Shown piece after piece: positions 11,938 through 22,800 of a stretch of DNA of 64,000 bases (position 1 is the first letter of the stretch; each line of letters starts with the position of its first letter). Origin of the DNA: Porites lobata (taxonomy: Eukaryota > Cnidaria > Anthozoa > Scleractinia > Poritidae); NCBI GenBank assembly GCA_942486035.1, contig CALNXK010000161.1, positions 990,001 to 1,054,000 of the forward strand. The letters are read 5' to 3'. The notes beneath the pieces were generated by a model. It ran no database searches, was not told the origin of the DNA, and was given only the letters and a program-made list of their open reading frames with translations. A program made the position numbers and the translations under genes.

Positions 11938-12813
11938 GTTTTATGGTTTCTCTGAGGTTAAGTATTTCTTTGCTCAAGTAGCAAATCAGGGCACAGCATT
12001 CCCTGTTTCTTATTGTGCATCGTTCCTCATGTTCAGTGTTAGCTGATCCCTCACCTAGATAGATGAAATCGAACTTGTTGATTCCGGGGAAGGGAACTCC
12101 GGTCTGATCTACAAACTACGTAGTTATAGCTATCGCTAAGTGCCGACGAACAAAGATTTCACCTATTATACGCGCGCACTGTTCAGTTTTACTGCTTGAA
12201 TAGCGTAGCGCGCGAATGACGTTGGAGTGACCAATTTTTGCTATTTTTGTCACAGATTTGTCATTTTTCTCATTTTAATGACAAAAGACAGACAAACATG
12301 ATATTTTAAAATGACAAACTCAGACAAGTTTCGAGTCTATAAATAGTAACTGCGCACATCGCTAATGTCATTATTATGAACTCAATTCGATTGCATAAGC
12401 GAAATTACCTTGAAAATTATCATGGACAATTGCTTGCTTGCAATTGCAGACGACTTAGTGGAAACGTACTCATCTCCGACCCGAACATGTTCAAAATGTC
12501 GAAATTTGGAGCTTATGAGTTCAATTTTGTCCTACAGGCCTCCCACGCAGTCGTTCTTAGTAAGTGGAGGAGGAACGTATGACAAACCCCTGAGACATCT
12601 GCGTGGGAGACTAATTTGGTCCTAATTAACTGGATAAGTTATTACATTTTCAAAGGTCTATTTCTCCAACACAGCGTTCAACAAACAACTTTGACTAATC
12701 ATGATCCGCACAGCAATCAGCATTGAAGAATATGTAGGCGAATCCTCGTTTACACTTTTTGCCTCATTAACATAGGCTTATCCTTATCTGATGAACACGA
12801 AAGCCGAGGAGGG

Positions 12814-13063
12814 TCTTCCGACTTCCGACTTCCGACTTCCGACTTCAGACTTCGGACTTAAGACTTCATTCTTCAAACTTCAGACTTCAGACTTGACAAG
12901 TTCGAACTCCGGATTTCTGATTTCTGACCGTTGAGACTCAATGCTGCATGGTTAGACTTCTGACCTCCCACTTCCCACTTCCCACTTCTGACTTCCCAAT
13001 TCCGATTTCCGACTTCCGATTTCCAACTTCCAACTTCCCACTTCTAACTTCCCACTTCCGATT
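12814..13063. repeat. Degenerate 7-bp microsatellite (ACTTCCG)n
   Basis: Tandem runs of ACTTCCG and variants (ACTTCAG, ACTTCCC) cover most of 250 bp, interrupted by unrelated sequence at about 12895-12955. The minus-strand ORF through it, with repeated GSxKxE-like residues, is an artefact of the array. Confidence 0.85.
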
Positions 13064-13864
13064 TGAACTCCTCTGTCGGGCTCGATTGCCGCTCGATCCG
13101 CCACGCGGGTATTAAGGTCAAGGCTCAGTAGAAAGAACGGCTGTACCGTTCTAGCCACGAAAGAGAACAACTAAAGTTGCTCTTGTAAAAGCAACTAAGC
13201 CCAAAGCCAATAAGGCAACTGATGAGGTTCGCTTGGGGAACCGAAACCATGGTCTCGCCTGATCACAAAGTGGCAACAGTGATAGCAAAACAGTCCAAAC
13301 ACTGTTAAGCTTATTAAAAACCTCTCTTGTAAAAACCTATAACCAAGGAAAGAAATACGCGCTCCAGTCAAAAGACTCACATTTTCTTTAGAAAAACACT
13401 AAGCTGGATTCTACTGAGTCACAATTCATTCTCCATAGTTGATTTCATTTTAAGCTGCACTTCAATCAGTTCAATCTTATCACTTTGTATCTGTAAATCA
13501 CTATCCGTGATAATTTAACATCCTGCAAAGAAAACTAACCAGCTGGGCGGCCCAGCCCTTACTCGGCCTTAATAAAAAGCTTTAAAGAATATGCTCTTGC
13601 ATCAGAGGGCAAATCCGGCCGACCAGAAACAAAAACCACAGTAAATCGATATGGGTGCCATGACCTCTCAGTGTGAAATAGGCGGCTTTTAAAACCAGAT
13701 CCTTCTAGAGCATAATCTACCCAGCAGAAGGGGAAAAAACGTTTTTGGAACAAGCAGCATTTTATATATTCTTATAAGCGCATTATATACAGATCATATA
13801 CACCTTTTATCGCCTTGTATACAACATATATACACTTTGATACCCCGTATATACACCTGTTTTT

Positions 13865-13911
13865 AACAATTATTCCACGAGCGGCGTTGGATACGCGCCG
13901 AGTTGGCTATA

Positions 13912-13948
<37 letters not shown>

Positions 13949-13950
13949 TT
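13865..13950. mobile_element. Short fold-back MITE, AACAATTATTCCA ends
   Basis: Left AACAATTATTCCA and right TGGAATAATTGTT are perfect 13-bp inverted repeats, with interior 'catctcatatccaac' and 'cgagttggct'. The same family, reverse-complemented, lies at 50590-50705. About 86 bp long with no coding capacity. Confidence 0.75.
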
Positions 13951-15519
13951 TTATTAAAAACGCCCACAAAATATCGAGAATTCTTCCCGACTTTATTTGT
14001 AAAAGCAACCGATTTTCAGTTTGTTTTTAATTTTGAGCAGGCGCGTACAGTTACCATATTTGGAGAGCATGGTATGGGCTGTAGAATTGCATTATCCAAT
14101 GATTCAGTTTCAAATAAACGCCTTTATTTAAATTATTTATAATGTGGTTCATTTTTATCCTTGGTTTAACTTTTTTTGTTTCAAAACCATATCATTCATT
14201 ACCATTCCCAAAACAAAAGTAAAGAAAATTTAAACCCAGTATATAAAATTGAACGGCAACACACACACCGTTGATACGCATCGGAAACAGATTATTATTT
14301 GGGCCTCGCCCAAATAGAGAAATCGAGATCGCTTGTTTTGATTCAAAGTTGCAATAGGCACGCAATACGTGCGAAAGTAAACAAGCCAAGTAAACAAGCC
14401 AATTGACGTGAATGACGACTCGCACAAGGTATAAACCATGCCGGAAAGAAAGTTGCGATGAATATGTTAAAGCAACGCAGGGATAAATTTAAAAAAGAGA
14501 TAAACTTATAAATCTTAGCCATTTTATCTTACCTAGAAGCCGGACGATTTTCAGAAATTTGAGGGAAAATCTGTCAAAAATAATTGGAATTGACGGGTTT
14601 GGCTTACGGCGAGTTTAGCAATTTTTTTGCCCTCAGTTGTCGACAGCCAAAGAAGATGGCACGCAAAATTCCGTGATCGTGCGTGAGTTACATAAGGAAT
14701 TGTTTCATGAGAGAAATGATATGCCGTGAATGGCAACATATATGTTATTTCTGACGAATGAGCCCGCGAAGAAGGCAGAAATAAATATTTTGACGGCACG
14801 AGATACAACAGGGCCTGGGTACTAGGCCGGGTGCACCATGGGTAGCCATATCGGGGGTATATAAGGCTGCGTATATCACGTGTTCGTCATCTAGGCTTAC
14901 GAACCAACCTCTCCTTGGTTTTTCTTAAATTTTTGTTTTATTTATTTTTAGGAGCAACATATTCTCGATTACATTGTTAAGTCCCGTAGGAAGGGCTTTG
15001 AGCTTGAGCCTTGGTTCCTACCCAGATTTCCTGCCCGCATTTTTTCCCTTCGGGGTTTTTTTGGGCAGGTTTTTTCTGGCCTCCGTCTGACCGCATTTAC
15101 TTCAGTTTGTAAGCGGTAGCTCAGCTCTGCTAGTTTTCAGCCTTTTTCCCGTTTCTTATTTTATGTACTTGTACACTAGTTATCTCAGTTTTGCACCTGC
15201 TCCTTTACTTGATATATTTAGTTTCCATGTATGCTTAGGTCAGCTGTCCCGGAACCGCTCTTTAGGAGGCGACGTAAGTCTCGTTTGACGCAGTTAGGTT
15301 GCAGGTAATGTTACAGACCTCTAGCTAGGGTCGTTATTCATTGTTTACCCTCAATGTCCCGCCCTAGCCTTTTATGGTAGTCTTACTGGTTATTGGGCTA
15401 CGTGCCTTGTTGGGTACATTAGTGGAGATAATTCCCAGTTTTCCTGGCACTCAGCCTCTGTGCTCCTGAAGTGTTCCTGGTCCTAGTTATACGTTGATCA
15501 CAGTTTTATTAAATTTCCC

Positions 15520-16700
15520 CGGCCTAACTGGCACTAAGCCTGCGTGCTTATTTGGGGGATTCAGGTCGAGATCGACCAGTTGTAGCAGTTTTTTCTTTTT
15601 GCTTAGCCTCTGTGCTCCTACCGTGTTCCTCGTGCCAGTTATGCGTTGTCTGAGTTTTATTAATTAGTTTCTCCAGCCTAACTGGCAGCCTAACTGGCAG
15701 CCTAACTGCCACTAAGCCTGTGTGCTTATTTGGGGGATTCAGGTCGAGATCGACCAGTTGTAGCAGTTTTTTCTTTTTGCTTAGCCTCTGTGCTCCTACC
15801 GTGTTCCTCGTGCCAGTTATGCGTTGTCTGAGTTTTATTAATTAGTTTCTCCAGCCTAACTGGCAGGGGCACCCAATGGATCTGTTCCTCAAAATATCTG
15901 TTCTTCATGCAAATTTTTGCTGGCTGGGAGATGTGGAAGAAATAATAGTCCTTGGAAGGAAAGTGTTGCTGGGAAAAAGATAATTCAGGGTGTCAGAGGG
16001 GATTTGAAGTCTAGAATAGCTGCTACGGGTTACTTGTATGGGTTGCTTACCTCTCAAGATCTGAATTGGGCCCTACGAAACTTCCCAGTAAGTCAGGTTG
16101 CAGGTTGTAAGGTTGCTGGCTGGGAACTCTTCCATCAGTCTTGCTGGGAGTGAGGAACAGATAATTTTTTTCCAGCAATCTCCCAAAATGCTTAAAATAG
16201 TCTCAGAAAACTTTATTCACGCTTTGTTGTTGTTTTTAGGTCTTTTTCTCAAAATTTCCCGTTGGGTGCCCCTGAACTGGCAGCCTAACTGGCACTAAGC
16301 CTGTGTGCTTATTTGGGGGATTCAGGTCGAGATCGACCAGTTGTAGCAGTTTTTTCTTTTTGTTTAGCCTCTGTACTACTACCGTGTTCCTCGCGCCAGT
16401 TATGCGTTGTCTGAGTTTTATTAATTAGTTTCCCCAGCCTAACTGGCAGCCTAACTGGCACTAAGCCTGTGTGCTTATTTGGGGGATTCAGGTCGAGATC
16501 GACCAGTTGTGAGGAGTTTTTTCTTTTTGTTTAGCCTCTGTGCTACTACCGTGTTCCGTGTGCCAGTTATGCGTTGTCTGAGTTTTATTAATTAGTTTCC
16601 CCAGAATGACTGGCAGCCTACCTGGCACTAAGCCTGCCTGCTTAAATGGGAGATTCAGGTCAAGAGCGACCATTTGTCGCACGAGTTTTATCTTTTTGTG
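15520..16700 (+). repeat. Tandem array of ~166-178 bp units
   Basis: Five units are anchored by the palindrome GGTCGAGATCGACC at 15564, 15742, 16325, 16491 and (degenerate, ggtcaagagcgacc) 16658. Spacings are 178, 583, 166 and 167 bp; the 583 shrinks to 166 when the MITE at 15864-16274 and its 6-bp duplication are removed. The 178-bp unit carries an extra 12-bp 'cagcctaactgg'. A more divergent unit may precede it from about 15440. Confidence 0.85.
15864..16274. mobile_element. hAT-like MITE inserted in the tandem array
   Basis: Termini CAGGGGCACCCAATG and CGTTGGGTGCCCCTG are a 15-bp inverted repeat with one mismatch. AACTGG flanks it on both sides (15858-15863 and 16275-16280). Removing the element and one AACTGG restores the 166-bp period of the array, which confirms the boundaries. 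Two short plus-strand ORFs inside show no transposase similarity. Confidence 0.85.
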
Positions 16701-16848
16701 AAAGCTAGTTTACAAGTGTTGTACATTAGGTATTCACCAGTATTCACCTATTATTGTATTTACATAAATACTTTGTAGGGTTGGTTCTCGCCAAGCCGTC
16801 CCAAAATAAACTTATTTGCCATTACGTTTTGTCTGTTGATGTTGTGTA

Positions 16849-19800
16849 GTGGAGTCAAAATAAAGTATTTCGGCAGTTTGATAATTTCATTATAACTAAT
16901 GGATGTTAGCCTATTAATCTTGACATTGAATGATGCATAATTATAATTTGCAGATGTTCGGAAAGGAGGTGATTTCTTAAAATCTTATTGAGCAAAATGA
17001 TCTTCTGAACAAGTTTTCAATTCGAACGGTGAAAATAGCAAAGTCCAACATCTTCAGGTGCAAACTGCATGCGTGAGAGTTATTTTTAAAACCCTTGAGT
17101 TAATTAGATTAAGTCGTATAGTCTCATACACGAACCACGTAAGCGACAAATTCCAAAGCCTTCACGTGCAAAGTGCGTGACAATACAACTCACAGGAAGG
17201 GCCTGATTAAAAAGTTTGGACGTTAAGTTTAATAAACTACTCAAGATGCATTTTTCTTTAATTTACTTCAGTCAGTTACAATAAATAAGTACATATCGAT
17301 GATAACTAATTAAAGTAAAATAACTAGAGAATAGATAATGGCAGAAACAAGACAAAGGAAAAAACAACGCTTATGGCAATGAGGAGGGAAACTGATGCCC
17401 AGTGAAGAACACGCGGTTTTTCCTTTGTTTCGTTTCTCCTTTTACCCAACAGTTGTCAGTGGACGGGAGGAGGGAGAGTGATACACCCCCTCCCCCCTAC
17501 CCTCTCCTCTGCAGAGGACCAAGACGGCTTTTTTTTTCCAGAAATTTTCAGCTAAGTGGTGCTAGGCAGTGTGGAGAAAGGTGGTCGCCTGATCGATATT
17601 TTAGTTTCCACGCCTGCTCCAGCTTCATGCAGTGGAAATCCAATCGACGAACCTTTGTAAAGGAGATACCGGTAGTCCTAACTGATAAACTACTAATACT
17701 AGAAGGAGAAATTGGCCGCTAGTAAACTTAACTTAAAATCCTTATATAGGTTTGTAAATCCTAAATGATGACCAAACTTTCTTACCAACAGTCAAACAGT
17801 ATGGCAATGGTAAGGATAACATTGAGCATGCTCTTTCGTGTGAGCAAGAGTTTTGGTCTTGTGTTGAGAAAAAGTGAATATATATTATGAATTGAAAAGA
17901 CTCAACGTTATTTTACTATGTTTTTTTAAAGTAAGTTCAAGAATAACTTGGAAGATCTTGTGGAAGGTCCAGACCATTTGAAATTCCTTAGGGTATGTTT
18001 CAATGCAAGTTCATTCCAATTTTTTCAACCAAAATGTGCCATGCATTATGTTGGATCTACTGTTTTGTTTGTTTGCTTCTGCAATGTTACCCCCCCCCCC
18101 CTATCCCTTGCAATGTAACCCATGTTACAAAACACTCTCTCTTACACTTTGACATAATAAATCTATTATTACAGTGTTCCTACTGTAACCTGGTCAGAAT
18201 TGACAAATCTGATTAAAAGAAAATAATAACCGATGCTTTGAGATGCTTATCGTTTCCTTATGACCTGCTGATTTGCTAAAAAAAATCTACCGGAGCTTTC
18301 TCGTAATGTATCGCTGCTTTCCTGTGATCTAATTGGACAATTTTGTCCTTTTTAATACAGTAGTTGCATTGTAAGTATCAAGAATTCAAACCAAAGTCTG
18401 TAGATCACGTTTCTCTGTATACTATGACTGAATAGTCAAACTAAAAATAGAACTTTCACTTCCTCCCAATTCATTACACAGGTTGTCCCATTCGCCAGAG
18501 TCATTAGTAAGTATTTTTGCTCAAAAATCACTTGGGTGACAACACTTAAAAAGTCACTTGTAGTCAACTTAAGATAGAACTTTAAAAGTAACTCTTACTA
18601 TGTACCTCCTAAGATATCAAATAACATGTTTGAACAAAAAAGAAAAAAAAATAGAAAAAAAGGAAAGAAAGAAATAACAGTCATTGACGATTATGAAGGT
18701 ACCCAAGTTAAACGCTTTTCAACAATCACTGCCCCAAAATAACTGCTGTCCCCAAATAAGCACCAAACGAACAAATTATATATGCACTATGGTGCTCTCT
18801 TGAGTAAATACAGTTTACCCTGTCGTTGTCTGTATGTTTTGTTGTCAGAGTAGCTGTATTCTGTTCTGCATCATTTATCTTCACCAAGCAAGAAAGGTAG
18901 CTTAAGAAAACAGCTGGCAATTTGCAACATCACCACTGATCTCCTTGTGCAATGACGGGTATGGAATGAGCAAAGAAAATCCAAACTCATGACATGTCAC
19001 TACACAAACCTGGTTAGTGCTTTAGATGGGTTAAACAGGGTGCAAAGAAGCTGTAGCTAGCATGTCCTAGCCCACAAGTCATTTCAACTAGCCCCAAAAC
19101 TCTTAATGATTAGCAGGATTGATTACAATCCTTCTGTAATTGGAATTTGCTCAAAAAACAGCACTTGCCTGTCAAACAAGTTAAGAACAAAAATCACTAG
19201 CCCGATAGCAAAATCCACTAGCCCCGGGCTATCGGACACGACTTTCTTTGCATGCTGGGTTAAAGCGAATACCCGTTAGAGTAGTCATTTTTGCACATTT
19301 TGTTCCTTACATGGTCTACATCATTTTGCAGAGAAACCAGTGGAGGTAATGCAAAATTTCGGCTGTTTTCTCAGTCTACCAAAAAGGTACAGATTTAGCA
19401 ATGACAGTGAATTCGTTTATCATAAAAATATATTTTTCTTTAAATAGCTAGGTTTGTTGGTTTAAAGGTTTAAGTGCTTATCTTGGCTAGATTAGTTACC
19501 ATGACAACTCATATGCCATGCTTGCAGTTAACCCTTTAAATACCAAGAGTGATCAACATCAGTTTTCTCCTAACAATATGCTACAAGAATTAATAAAGTG
19601 ATTATCAAGGAGAAAACACTTTGATCCTTTTAACAAATTCTCTCAACAAATTTTTTAAGGGATGTATGAACATCAATCTGGAGAATTTGTATGTGGATAT
19701 TGGGCCATAAAATTAAGGGTTAACCTTTTTCAGCACTTCAACACGTCCGCTTGTGCAATATCTTTCTTTCTGTCATGGCTAAATCCCCTCTATAACAACC

Positions 19801-19852
19801 TGATGATGTCCTCAGAATTAATCTGTCCAAGTATCAGGAAATCTGTTCTGGT
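16849..19852. other. Intergenic, downstream of TRAM
   Basis: No exon-like sequence recognised. Contents: a C/T-rich segment near 17480-17520, an AG-rich stretch near 18640-18680, a dispersed repeat at about 19060-19260 ('ctagcccgatagcaaaatcc' type, shared with about 600-650), and a TTAA-flanked MITE at 19532-19719. The ORF at 17402-17722 (+) is proline- and basic-rich low-complexity sequence and was not accepted as a gene. Confidence 0.5.
19532..19719. mobile_element. TTAA-flanked MITE, CCCTTTAA family
   Basis: Flanked by TTAA at 19528-19531 and 19720-19723. Interior 'gtgatcaacatcagttttct' and 'gaatttgtatgtggatattgg' match the copies at 22100-22305, about 47492-47690 and about 47983-48197. 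TTAA duplication is the hallmark of piggyBac-type transposition. Confidence 0.75.
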
Positions 19853-22800
19853 CTATGCTTTCTTGGCTTTAATAACAGCTTTTGGGGATCCATTAGCTTT
19901 GTCGTATTCCTCAGCATCAGCCTCCTCACTGTCCTCGGCAACAACTTCTTCCTTTTTCTTCTTTTCGCTCTCCTTCTTGCTCTTCTTTTTGTTGTCCTTC
20001 TTCTTGGAAGGTGTAGCAGTGCTGGCAGCATATTCACGCCACATCCTGATCTGGTAACAGATGAAGTTCCAAGCCAACCATGCTTGCATAAGGATAACGC
20101 CAGCCATTGCAGTGAGTCTGATGACAAAATTTATAATGCACTGATCACTTAACTCAAAATCCAAGCATAAAATAATCTAAATTTCCACAGAGCACTATAT
20201 AAACATATCACTGGTAGAATTAATAAAATAAATCCTTGAGAGTCATAAGAGCTAGCAAGAGGGGTGGGGGGGCGGGGGAGGGGTTACTCCTGGAAATAAT
20301 TCTTGGTGGGTGTGTGTACCCAGTACTCCAAATCATGGCCCCATTTCAGACAAAAACCTGTCATTTTCCACACCAGTATCCACAGGATAGAGATTTAGCC
20401 GATGGATAAGGCTCTCTACCCTTTGAACAACTGAGGCCTGGCCTCTAAAATCCATACCCGTTTTCAGACCTCCTTAGATCAGAATGCAAACAAAAAATTT
20501 CTTAAAATACCTTTCAAATTCGCACATTTCCCTTTCTTTCCTAATCATTTGGAATTGAAACAACAAATACATACATTCTTCCCCGTGGTTCCTTCTGAAA
20601 CTATACCGACCCGATTCCAGACCAAAATGGGCAAACTGTACACCTGTTTTCAGACCAAAACAGCACAAAAACCATACCCTTCGGGGCGGCACATACCTAT
20701 ATGGTTTATATAAGGGAGTACTCCCACCTCCCTCTCCCCCACTGGGAGAAGCTGTAAGCTTATGAAATTTAAAGTTATATGATTCTTAGCTTGTTGTCCC
20801 AAGGGTACAGTAGAGCAAGTTGCCTGAGGGGGAGGGAAAGAAGGGGGGGGGGGAGGGAAAGAGGGGGGGGGGGGGTTACTGGCTGCTGCAATAGCACAGC
20901 ACAGGTTTGAGCCTCTCTAATACCCCTTTCCCAATGGGGGCCTGATTTCTGTTTTTAATAGGCCTATCCCCCTACCTCACCCAGTAATCAAACCCTTAGA
21001 AGTCACCACTTGGCTACAAAATTTATTACCTAAAAGCTGTTAGTGAATCACATTATCATTGTGTTTTATTTGCTACAGTTTTGGTAGAAATGCACCTGCA
21101 TCAACAGAATATGCTTTATTGACCCTACCATTGCCTAACATTATTGTGCATAGTAGGTATTAATAAGAAGATATTTGTACTATTACATACCAAAGCTGAT
21201 CAGCATGCCAAGAAAAAGATTCCAACCCCTTGATTTCAAGCGAGTTTTGAATGACCCCCCACCTCTCTCTAAACTCCCTCTCAACAATAAATTTATTTCT
21301 TTACAAAATTCATGACATTATTAAATTTTAAAAATCACATCACATTTTCACCTACTCATCTACATAAATTATCCTTTGGAGTCTTACCGAATAGGTGGAC
21401 TGTTGAAGTTTCCCAGGTTAACATTCAGACCAGCATTATCAAGACGTGGAAGCCCATACCTATTGTACACCATTAAAAACAAATAATAATCATAATACTT
21501 TAGAATAAGTTGGATCAAACAAAAAACCTACATTGTAAGACAAAAGGCAAGTCACATTGATTTACAAGAAACTTCATACCAAAAGGTCATAAACGTCAGA
21601 GCAATTATTGCAAATCGTGCAATGGCAAACAGAAAAGTCCAAACCCAGAAGCTAGAGGAGAGAACAAAAGAAATAATATTACGCTTAAAGAGGTTTCCGT
21701 GATTGTATTTTACACGTCTGATTAAATTAATACGATGGACACAGTTCGGAAAAGTACCAAAGATGCTTGTCTCAAATAGGTGGCTGTCTGACCATCTCTA
21801 GGTGTCTGTTTTAGCAGGGTGATATTCAGGTGCACGGTAATAAGTCTCTTCTAGTGAAAGTAAAGTAGTGCATCACAAAATGCTATAAATGAATCTTGAT
21901 CTCTTGTTTAATTCTCCTTTAGTTTCACAGTCAAACAGAAGGCATTTCTGAGGAGAATCTAGAAGTTCATCAAATGCTTGTCTTAAAGAGGTGAGTGTCT
22001 GATTGGGAGTCTATGGAGTGACCCAAAGATGGAAGCTGGAACCAATTCTAGGTGTCTGTATTCAGGTTGTAAAATTAAGTCTCTTCATCTGGTTATTAAC
22101 CCTTTAAGTCCCAATAGTGACCAACAGCAATTTTCTCCTGACGATTTCCATACATTGTCATGAGATGAGGTTATGAGAATTAATAAAATGATCACCTAAG
22201 AGAAAAATACTTTGATCTTTTATCAAATTCTCTCAACTAATTCTTAAAGGAAATATATGGAGATCAGTTTGGAGAATTTGTATGTGGATATTGGGGCTTA
22301 AAGGGTTAATGAAAGAGTGCATTGAAAAAGGCTTTAAATGAATCTTGATCTCGTGATAAGTTCTCCCTTTGTTTCACAATCAAACACAAGGCATTTTTGA
22401 AGGAAATCTAGAAGTTAACCAACTTTGGCACTTTTCCTAAGCAAGCTTCCAGCTGCAACAAACATGTACTTACAAGGTCTTGGCAACATCTTCTTTGCCA
22501 CTAATACGCAACATTCGCATTGCATGGTTAATGCACTCCACAAAATAATGAACAACCAGGCAACAGATGGTGATATGAGTAAAGCTACAACAAAAATAAA
22601 ACCAATTTTAATTAATTTTGTTCAACTTAAGGTGTAATGAAAATATAATAAAATTAGTTAAATAGTGGCAAAATTGGAAAAAGAAAAAAAGAAGCTGCCA
22701 GGTTTATCAGAGTTCTAAGGGGTCCTTTGAAGACAATGAACTTGGAGATCAAGCTTGTAATATCACCAGCAAAAATGCTTACTTTAGCATGTACGCAGCC

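Larger units (their letters stand above)
11938..14856. other. Intergenic, GPCR 5' flank
   Basis: No supported gene. The GPCR 5' flank contains TATAAATA at about 12339 on plus, not in a position to serve the minus-strand receptor. A small fold-back element at about 12538-12611 has ends 'cctcccacgcag' and 'ctgcgtgggag'. The rest is the microsatellite at 12814-13063, the MITE at 13865-13950 and AT-rich sequence with repeated 'tatatacac' near 13780-13860. Confidence 0.5.
14858..16848 (+). ncRNA. Candidate noncoding transcription unit over a tandem-repeat array
   Basis: A TATA box (TATATAAG, 14858-14865) is followed by ~1.9 kb without a long ORF. It then reaches AATAAA at 16805-16810, with a GT-rich stretch ('gtctgttgatgttgtgt', about 16831-16847) where a downstream polyadenylation element is expected. 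The interior holds five tandem repeat units, each with a GGTCGAGATCGACC hairpin (the last degenerate). The three signals are correctly ordered and oriented on plus, but each could arise by chance, and no splice structure is proposed. Alternatives are a satellite-like array or a non-autonomous retroelement. Confidence 0.3.

Noticed and set aside
12376..12625. Short ORFs downstream of a TATAAATA at about 12339
   Set aside because: The ORFs run into a small fold-back element (12538-12611) and have no recognisable domain; the TATA-like string is in AT-rich DNA.
15520..16700. Regular repeats considered as a CRISPR-like array
   Set aside because: Whole ~166-bp units are repeated without variable spacers, in a eukaryotic genome with no cas-like genes.
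17402..17722. 106-codon plus-strand ORF
   Set aside because: Proline-rich then mixed composition, no conserved motif, no splice partner or promoter, and it lies in C-rich low-complexity DNA.
19662..20057. 131-codon plus-strand ORF rich in Ser/Phe/Leu
   Set aside because: It is the antisense of the TRAM lysine/glutamate-rich C-terminal exon, which produces a false hydrophobic frame.
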